Origin: Acidobacteriota bacterium
GTDB taxonomy: Bacteria; Acidobacteriota; Vicinamibacteria; Vicinamibacterales; CAVVIG01
Assembly: GCA_018268955.1 (NCBI GenBank)
Contig: JAFDVO010000007.1
Coordinates: forward strand, 1-64,000
Reading direction: 5' to 3'
DNA: 64,000 bases
This document shows positions 58,312 through 64,000 of this stretch, one piece after another (position 1 is the first letter of the stretch; every line of letters begins with the position of its first letter). Under the pieces are notes generated by a model, which worked only from the letters and a program-made list of their open reading frames with translations, ran no database searches and had not been told where the DNA came from. Both the position numbers and the translations under genes were made by a program.

Positions 58312-60768
58312 TCACGGCTGGACGAAGACGTCGCCCCAGACCACGTTGTCGCCCCACACCACGTTGTCGCCCCACACCACGTTGTCGCCCCACACCACGT
58401 TGTCACCCCACACGATGTTGTCGCCCCAGACGACGTTGTCGCCCCAGACAATGTTCGTGGCGGAGGTGTTGCCCCTGAAGTTGTCACCCCACACCACGTT
58501 GTCGCCCCAGACGACGTTCGTGGCCCAGGCAGGGCTGTTGTTGTAGAGCACGTCGCCCCACACCACGTTGTCGCCCCAGACCACGTGGTCGTTCCACACG
58601 ATGTTCTGGCCGTCGATGGTCGTGTTGTCCGCGACGCTCGTGGCCACCCAGTAGCCGCCCACAGCGACCCGCGGGTCCACCGCGCGCGCGGCGGTGACCG
58701 CACCTGCCGTGTTGAGCGCGCCGGCACCCTGCACGAGCGCGTGATACGGCGCACCGGTGGTGTCACTCATCGGGAAGGCCGTCACCTCGAGCATGGCCTT
58801 CAGCGCATTCGGTGTCGGCCTGGCGCCGAACGTCGCCTTTGCCTGTTCGAGCATCAGCGCGACGGTGCCCGACACGACGGCGGCCGACATGCTCGTCCCG
58901 CTGAGATAGATGGACGCGCGGTTCGCGGCGAACGCCGGCCCCGCCATCGTCGGCAGGACGGTGTAGAGCGTCTGGCTCGAGACGGCAGGACCGAGCAGCC
59001 GATGGCCCGGCGCGACGATGTCCGGCTTCGCGAAGCCGTCCTTCCACGTGGGACCGCGTGAGCTGTAGTCGGCCACCAGATCGTCAGTGCGGGAGGTCGT
59101 GTCGAACGTCTTCGTCGTGCCCACGGTAATCGCCGACGGCGCGTTGCCGGGTGAGCTGATGCCGCCGAAGCCGGTGCTGTTGGTGATCGGATTGAACCCG
59201 TAGTTCCCAGCCGCGACGACGACGACGATGCCGCTGCGCACGGCGGTTTCCACGGCCTTCACCAGCGGGTCGTTGCCGGCGTTGTCGTAGATGGGATGCC
59301 CGAGGGACAGGTTGATGATGTCGATCCCGTAGGTGGCCTTGTTGGCGATGGCCCACTGAATGGCGTTGATGACGTTGCTCGTCGAGCCTGCACCGAGCTG
59401 GTCCAGCACGCGCAGGCTGACGAACTGGACGCCAGGGGCGATACCGCGAATCGCGGGTTCGGCCTGGTCGTCACCGATGAGGCCGGCGATGTGCGTGCCG
59501 TGCCCGTAGGCATCGGCCGGGGCGATCGCTGGTGGGTTTGGGTTCCCGGTGGTGAAGTCTCGGGTCGTCTTGATGCGCGAGGTTCCGCCACCATCGAGCA
59601 GCACGCCTGAGTCGATCACCGCGACCGTGACGCCCGCGCCGGTGCGACCCGCCAGCACGCCGGCCGCCGACTTCACGATGACCGCCGCCATCGCCCAGGG
59701 CTTTGCCGCGCCAAGGGTGTACGACATCCCAGCGGCGCTGCGGCCGGGGGCGGAACTCCCCGCGGCCCGGATGTCACCAGCCTTCTTGCCGGTCCCATCG
59801 TTCCACTGTGCCGTCGATGCGGCCGCGGGCGTGGTCGAGACCGCGTCGCCGTTCGCGGCAATCACGTCGAGCACGAGGTCGCCATACGGCGCTGACGGGG
59901 AGACGGACGCCGTCGCGGTCTGTCCGGCATTCCAGAACAGGTTGCTGATGGGGCCGGCCTGATCCACTCCTCCCAGGGTTGTGGCGCCTGCGTCCGCGTA
60001 CACCGGACCGCTCAGGCTGACCGTCACGGTGGCCGTGCCGACCGGCGGGTTGGTCAGGTACCACAGCGTGGCTTTCGCGGAGTTGCCGGGGCTGTTGACG
60101 TCCGCGAATTTGGTCAGCGCGACGCCCGCGTACTTGACCGCATTGACGAGCACGTTCGCATTGCGATGTGCCGTCCGGACGACCAGGAGGCGATTCTCAG
60201 CGGAAGGCACCGTGTGGGACCAGGAGAGGCTCGAGGCCACGCCGAACGTCGACGATGCGTTCAGCACATAGGCGGAGTCGATGCCCAGCGTGCGGCGCAG
60301 CGAGTACGGGGTGCCCTGTGCGCTGCCCGCGACACTCGACGTGATGCCATCTGCCCGGACGTCCGCATCAAGCGCAATCGATTCCACGTCATCGTCATCG
60401 GCCAGCGCGCGGAGTGCGTCCTCCGTCAACTCACCAGCGAAACCGTCCACGACGGTGAAGTCGTGCGTGATCCGGTGACCGCGAGCCCGCAGGCCCTTGA
60501 GGGCGGCCGTCTTTCGGCCCGGCTTCATGGTCACGATGACGCGATGGCGACCGGTGCCGTCGGAGGTCGCGACCGCCTGCGGATCCCGGAGTCGACGGGC
60601 AACCTGCTCGTCGACGTGTGCACCCCGGCCACGGCCTCCTGCCTGCGCAGGAATCGCGGCCGCGGTCATGAACAGGAGCATCGCCAGGAGCGTGAGCTTC
60701 CTGAGCGCGCCCTGTTGCCGCGGTGAGAGTGTGCGGACCAGGCGCTGGATGAGGAAATACGTCTGCAT
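58312..60768 (-). CDS. S8 (subtilisin-like) serine protease with inserted domain and hexapeptide repeats
   Basis: An 818-residue secreted protease. Residues 1-43 are a signal peptide, 75-140 an I9 propeptide (RVIVTMKPG, DFTVVDGFAGELTEDALRAL). Residues about 168-368 are a beta-rich domain (NRLLVVRTAHRNANVLVNAVKYAGVALTK, LWYLTNPPVGTATVTVSLSG, PWAMAAVIVK) known from other secreted proteins but here placed between propeptide and catalytic domain. The triad is Asp386 (AVIDSGV), His423 (GHGTHIAG) and Ser626 (GTSMSAA), with the oxyanion Asn522. From residue 722 to 814 the chain is about fifteen copies of N(V/I)VWGD in hexapeptide steps with two interruptions. The repeats could form a regular beta structure or a surface-binding or dimerisation tail. 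Confidence 0.93.
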   Translation of the reverse strand: MQTYFLIQRLVRTLSPRQQGALRKLTLLAMLLFMTAAAIPAQAGGRGRGAHVDEQVARRLRDPQAVATSDGTGRHRVIVTMKPGRKTAALKGLRARGHRITHDFTVVDGFAGELTEDALRALADDDDVESIALDADVRADGITSSVAGSAQGTPYSLRRTLGIDSAYVLNASSTFGVASSLSWSHTVPSAENRLLVVRTAHRNANVLVNAVKYAGVALTKFADVNSPGNSAKATLWYLTNPPVGTATVTVSLSGPVYADAGATTLGGVDQAGPISNLFWNAGQTATASVSPSAPYGDLVLDVIAANGDAVSTTPAAASTAQWNDGTGKKAGDIRAAGSSAPGRSAAGMSYTLGAAKPWAMAAVIVKSAAGVLAGRTGAGVTVAVIDSGVLLDGGGTSRIKTTRDFTTGNPNPPAIAPADAYGHGTHIAGLIGDDQAEPAIRGIAPGVQFVSLRVLDQLGAGSTSNVINAIQWAIANKATYGIDIINLSLGHPIYDNAGNDPLVKAVETAVRSGIVVVVAAGNYGFNPITNSTGFGGISSPGNAPSAITVGTTKTFDTTSRTDDLVADYSSRGPTWKDGFAKPDIVAPGHRLLGPAVSSQTLYTVLPTMAGPAFAANRASIYLSGTSMSAAVVSGTVALMLEQAKATFGARPTPNALKAMLEVTAFPMSDTTGAPYHALVQGAGALNTAGAVTAARAVDPRVAVGGYWVATSVADNTTIDGQNIVWNDHVVWGDNVVWGDVLYNNSPAWATNVVWGDNVVWGDNFRGNTSATNIVWGDNVVWGDNIVWGDNVVWGDNVVWGDNVVWGDNVVWGDVFVQP
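58327..58605 (-). repeat. 18-bp coding repeats (NVVWGD) of the S8 protease
   Basis: The DNA carries 18-bp units (GACAACGTGGTGTGGGG-type on the coding strand) that are nearly identical at the 3' end and more diverged toward the 5' end. Near-identity at codon level points to recent slippage or recombination, and copy number probably varies among strains. Confidence 0.85.
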
Positions 60769-60958
60769 GATGTCGTGTTCTCCGAGCGACCCGCGACGTC
60801 GCGGTGCGCTGCCTCCTGGTGAGCAACCGGTGTACCGCTGAGGTCTGAGGCAGCTAACCTGTTGACGCGCTTGTGTCTACGCGGCGTGATGCGAGGTGGA
60901 GTGGGACGCGCGGAATCGGAGGACCCCCACTTTCGTGAGGGCAGCCGCCACAATTTCG

Positions 60959-61028
60959 GTTCCGAAGTTGGGACTCAGAAGTGCGACCTCAGAGCTTCTG
61001 ACTTCTGAATTCTCACTTCCGAGTTCGG
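60959..61028. repeat. Heptamer-type array in inverted halves, CAGAAGT / ACTTCTG
   Basis: Left: GAAGTTGGGACTCAGAAGTG, CGACCTCAGAGC. Right: TTCTGACTTCTGAATTCTCA, CTTCCGAGTT. Left CAGAAGT pairs with right ACTTCTG. It lies between two codirectional minus-strand genes and shares words with 28311-28373. Confidence 0.7.
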
Positions 61029-61032
61029 AACG

Positions 61033-61575
61033 TCAGCGTTTGCCGCGGGACGTCTTCACGTTCTTCGCGAGCTTCAGCAGGTTGGGCGCGATCTGCAGGC
61101 CCACGTCGTCCGCGAGATCGAGGTTGACGGAGAAGGCGAGCTTCGCGTCCTTGATGCCGAGCGCGACAATCGTGTCCACGGGCGTGTCGAGGCTCTGTTC
61201 GGTGAGGGTGAGGATGGCCCGGCCATCGATCCGCCGCAGCACCGGCCGGAGCAGCGAGACGGCGTCGGCCGTGATGAAGACGACGTGCGCGTCGTCGATG
61301 CGCTCAGGGTCGTGGACGGTCTCGACGACGAGGGGGTGGCCCTTGATGCTTCGCCCGGCGAGTGCTGCCTCGAACTGAGGCTGCGGCCCCGGGGCCACCA
61401 CAACGACGCGGAGTGGTGTATTGCCGGGCGGAAGGACCGTCGCAGGCCACTCGACGAAGTTGAGCACGTTGTAGACGAAGGCGCCCCTGACGGCCAGCGC
61501 CGTCTGCGCGCACAGCCGTGCACCTGCCACGCATGACGTGACCAGGGCAAGGATCAGGACGAGACGGGTCTGCAC
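61033..61575 (-). CDS. YfiR family (DUF4154) periplasmic protein
   Basis: A 180-residue exported protein: signal peptide (about 1-24), then AVRGAFVYNVLNFVEWPATVLPPGNTPLRVVVV (about 28-60), GHPLVVETVHDP, and FSVNLDLADDVGLQIAPNLLKLAKNV at the end, as in the DUF4154/YfiR family. YfiR in Pseudomonas inhibits the cyclase YfiN in the periplasm. Here the next gene (12 bp upstream on the same strand) is a TonB receptor, and no YfiN-like cyclase follows, so the local role may be linked to uptake sensing. Confidence 0.87.
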   Translation of the reverse strand: MQTRLVLILALVTSCVAGARLCAQTALAVRGAFVYNVLNFVEWPATVLPPGNTPLRVVVVAPGPQPQFEAALAGRSIKGHPLVVETVHDPERIDDAHVVFITADAVSLLRPVLRRIDGRAILTLTEQSLDTPVDTIVALGIKDAKLAFSVNLDLADDVGLQIAPNLLKLAKNVKTSRGKR

Positions 61576-61587
61576 GAGCCGAGGCGT

Positions 61588-63663
61588 TCAGAATGCGATG
61601 GAGAGCTGCAGACGCGCGGTCCGCCCGTCGCGGGCAATGCTGGCCTGATGGTAATCATCGCCAACCGGATCAGCAAACCTGGTGTTCGTGACGTTCCACA
61701 CGGTGAACCCGACGCGCGCACGCGCGCCAACGGCGCCGCTCAGGGTCATGCTCGGACGGACGTAGGCACCCACGCGGTTCCCATTGCGATCGGTGCGGTC
61801 GCTCAGCGCCTGCAGCTCCATCGAGAGGAAGATCGTGTCACGGAGGGGCACGGCGAGCAGCGCCTGTGTCACGTGCCGTGGCGAGTTGACGATCCAGCTG
61901 CCAGTGACCGGGTCGATGGCGCGGCCGAACCCGTAGCTGACGCGGCCCTGCAGTCCGCCTGGCCACTTGGCATCCGCCTCCGCTTCCATGCCGGTGGCAT
62001 GCACGGCGCCGCCGTTCGCGTAGAAGTAGAGGCCGTCCGCCGGATCGGTCTGCAGCGTGATGAGGTTGCTCACGGTGTTGTGATAGACGCTGGCAGAGAG
62101 GCGCACGCGTCGGCCGGCGTAGTGCTCGATAATGCCCTCGAGGGACCGGATCTGCTCCGGGCCGAGTTCGGGACTGGCTTTGTACAGACCCGGTGTCACG
62201 TAGAAATTTTCGTACGAACTCGGTGCGCGAAACGCGCCGCCGTAGACCACCTTCATGGTGGTACGGTCCGTGGGCTGGACGATGAGCGCGAGACGCGGCT
62301 TGACCGGGTCCTTGAAGCGCGCGTAGTGGTCGACGCGAAGGCCGGCGTTGACGAGAACCCGCCGCGTGATCCGCCACTGGTCCTGGATGTAGAACCCGGT
62401 TGTGTTCGAGCCGCGCCGATCGCTCCAGAGATCCTCGTACGGCTCCCTGATGTAGCTGAACTGGTCCTGATCGAGGTTGGCGCGGTGCTCGACACCGCCG
62501 GTCACCTGGTGCGCGGTCCCGAACGTACGCGCGAACTGCACCTCTCCGCTGAGGAACTGGCCGAGTGAGCGATCGATGTAGTCGACGACCGCCGGCCCTC
62601 GTGCGGTGTCCCAGACATACCCGTAGGTGCCGATGAACCGGTAGCGGTCGTATGCGCCGCGGAGCGTGCCGGTCCAGCCGTGGCCGAGGGCACGCTGCCA
62701 GGAGGCGCCGATCAGGTCGTGCCTGTCCTCCGCCGAGGCATCGTACCCGAAGATGCTGTCGTAGGCTGCCGTCGGCATACCCCGCCGACGTGCGTTGTGG
62801 ATGGCTGATACGGTCACCGACTTGTAGTCGGCGCGGATCTGCACGTTCCGGCGGCGCGTATAGTCCCGGTCCCGCACAATCCCGTTGTTCGTCTCAGGTG
62901 TGTCGTATTCGGGAAAGTAGAGCGACGACGCACCACTGGCATTCACGAGGACGCCGCTGATGCTGACCGACGCGCCGTTGGTGAACTCGTGGTGGCCGCG
63001 GAGGCGCGTTTCCTTCCAGCCCAGCGACCCGACGGCGACGGTGGCCTCGAGCCGTGGCCCCCGATCCGCCGCCCTGGTCGTGATGTTCACGATGCCGAAG
63101 AACGCGCTCGTGCCATACAGCGATGAACTGGGACCGCGGATGAACTCGATGCGTTCGACGGTGCTGAGGTCGACCGGCAGGTCTTCCTCGAGCAGCGCCT
63201 GCTCGTAGACCACGTCGTTCAGCCGGACGCCGTCGACCGTCACCAGCACGCGGGTGGAGTAGTCGCCCGGAGGCTGGAACCCTCGCGCACCGATGAACGC
63301 GTAGGTCCGGTCGCTCGTCACGTAGAACCCTCGCACGTTCCGCATCACGTCAGCCAGGGTCCGCCACCCGAATCGCTCGATCTCTTCCGCCGTGACGACC
63401 GTGACCGATGCGGGTGCTTCCGTGATCTTCTGCAGGGCCTTCGATGCACCGAAGACCGACTCCACTTCGACCCCGAGCAGCTGCTCCAGCGACATCGTCG
63501 ACGGGTCGCTCCCGGGTTGATCAGTGGCAGGAGGGACGGCGGTGGGCTGCGCCTGCGCGGTCGAGATGACGCCGACGATGAGAGCGCCCGTCAGGAGCAG
63601 GCATCTCGGAAGAGATCGGCACAGGCACACGAGGGCCGGGCATGAGGACTGGGTGTGGCTCAT
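61588..63663 (-). CDS. TonB-dependent outer-membrane receptor
   Basis: A 691-residue receptor with a signal peptide (about 1-38), a plug domain (EAPASVTVVTAEEIERFGWRTLADVMRNVRGFYV, about 76-110; then RIEFIRGPSSSLYGTSAFFGIVNI) and a 22-strand-type barrel ending in ARLQLSIAF with the terminal Phe. There is no obvious TonB box. The barrel does not tell the substrate; similar receptors with a YfiR partner are common in acidobacteria and other Gram-negatives. It is the first gene of the pair with the YfiR gene. Confidence 0.92.
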   Translation of the reverse strand: MSHTQSSCPALVCLCRSLPRCLLLTGALIVGVISTAQAQPTAVPPATDQPGSDPSTMSLEQLLGVEVESVFGASKALQKITEAPASVTVVTAEEIERFGWRTLADVMRNVRGFYVTSDRTYAFIGARGFQPPGDYSTRVLVTVDGVRLNDVVYEQALLEEDLPVDLSTVERIEFIRGPSSSLYGTSAFFGIVNITTRAADRGPRLEATVAVGSLGWKETRLRGHHEFTNGASVSISGVLVNASGASSLYFPEYDTPETNNGIVRDRDYTRRRNVQIRADYKSVTVSAIHNARRRGMPTAAYDSIFGYDASAEDRHDLIGASWQRALGHGWTGTLRGAYDRYRFIGTYGYVWDTARGPAVVDYIDRSLGQFLSGEVQFARTFGTAHQVTGGVEHRANLDQDQFSYIREPYEDLWSDRRGSNTTGFYIQDQWRITRRVLVNAGLRVDHYARFKDPVKPRLALIVQPTDRTTMKVVYGGAFRAPSSYENFYVTPGLYKASPELGPEQIRSLEGIIEHYAGRRVRLSASVYHNTVSNLITLQTDPADGLYFYANGGAVHATGMEAEADAKWPGGLQGRVSYGFGRAIDPVTGSWIVNSPRHVTQALLAVPLRDTIFLSMELQALSDRTDRNGNRVGAYVRPSMTLSGAVGARARVGFTVWNVTNTRFADPVGDDYHQASIARDGRTARLQLSIAF

Positions 63664-64000
63664 GATTCGCTCAGATCGGGCATCGGTCCGAGCGTGGCCG
63701 GACTTTACGGGCCGTTCCCGCGTCCATCCACGCTAACTCGTGCTCACGGCCGGATTTCGCGCCAACCTCATGCATTGGATGTATCTGCCGATAAGCAGGC
63801 AGACGGCAGGGTCGGACGCACCCGGAACGTGGTACGCCGCTCCCCCTGAAGTGGAATTGTGACCCGTCGCTCGGCGCGGCTACGCTCGATCCGATGTGGC
63901 CGTCGTTTCGAACCATGACAGGAAGATGGCCGCTCGTCCGACCGCGTCGATGACCACCCGACCCTCCCGCCCCCGTCCGTTCTCCCGCTGCCTCCCCGAC
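63664..64000. other. Right edge: no convincing gene; possible start of a + strand gene at 63926
   Basis: These 337 bases lie upstream of the TonB receptor. A + frame begins at ATG 63926 with AGGAAG just upstream and stays open to the edge (25 codons), but it is Arg/Pro-rich and has no recognisable motif. It may be the start of a divergent gene or noise. Confidence 0.3.

Noticed and set aside
58268-58546. Plus-strand ORF with repeated TLSPHTT
   Set aside because: Antisense reading of the NVVWGD-coding repeats of the S8 protease.
63671-63916. 81-codon minus-strand ORF upstream of the TonB receptor
   Set aside because: No domain, no convincing ribosome site, and overlaps the receptor's likely promoter region.

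Overview
The window is high-GC bacterial DNA with genes on both strands, many short intergenic gaps and frequent 1-20 bp overlaps. The gene repertoire points to a soil-type Acidobacteriota, most likely the Vicinamibacteria (subdivision 6). The signs are a winged-helix/Ser-Thr-kinase/TPR fusion, a PQQ dehydrogenase with its cytochrome c, MoxR plus VWA, an FtsX-type efflux set, an S8 protease with hexapeptide repeats, a PEP-CTERM protein, YpdA and a Tes/Mss-like radical SAM protein. No rRNA, tRNA, insertion sequence or CRISPR array was seen, so the taxonomy is inference.

Layout. 1-2100 is an eroded polymorphic-toxin locus: a colicin-E5-like toxin/immunity fusion running off the left edge, a broken RHS gene, and a cluster of REP palindromes with 22-nt tandem repeats. 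2146-7305 holds nucleoside and methionine salvage and housekeeping genes (purine nucleoside phosphorylase, cdd, mtnA, tsaD, YjbQ, a Nudix hydrolase). 7571-16022 has two divergent amino-acid transporters, an HD protein, two ABC ATPase/permease pairs, a membrane-anchored protein and a GGCT-like protein. 16015-20701 has a PilZ protein with a degenerate receiver, a repeat-helix protein, folE, a NhaD/ArsB-type permease, a secreted protein and a DUF423 protein. 20741-28299 covers a CxxC protein, a dienelactone hydrolase, the PQQ dehydrogenase/cytochrome c pair, the radical SAM protein and a small secreted protein.

28379-40125 holds a LytS/LytTR two-component pair, YpdA, a LON-domain protein, the VWA/MoxR pair, a glycerophosphodiesterase, a VOC protein, and a GMC oxidoreductase, Gfo/Idh and FkbM group. 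40215-47351 has an RsbW-like ATPase, a DUF3089 hydrolase, a GAF-GGDEF cyclase, the winged-helix kinase and the PEP-CTERM protein. 47631-51887 is a MacAB-like export operon. 52065-57523 is a divergent pair: a membrane hybrid-sensor kinase without receiver, and a 982-residue sigma54 activator carrying a catalytically dead GGDEF domain that keeps its c-di-GMP inhibitory site. 57543-63663 has a GNAT acetyltransferase, the S8 protease, and a YfiR/TonB-receptor pair.

Two themes cut across the window. First, c-di-GMP signalling: an active-looking cyclase, a PilZ protein, a YfiR-type protein and the proposed c-di-GMP-sensing sigma54 activator. Second, at least twenty intergenic gaps are filled with degenerate tandem arrays of many different 7- or 8-bp words, several arranged as inverted pairs that would fold into long hairpins, plus GTAG-type REP palindromes whose stems vary while the loop stays constant. 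The features that seem least described are these arrays, the GGDEF/sigma54 fusion, the Tes/Mss-like radical SAM enzyme, the toxin/immunity fusion and the S8 protease with an inserted domain.
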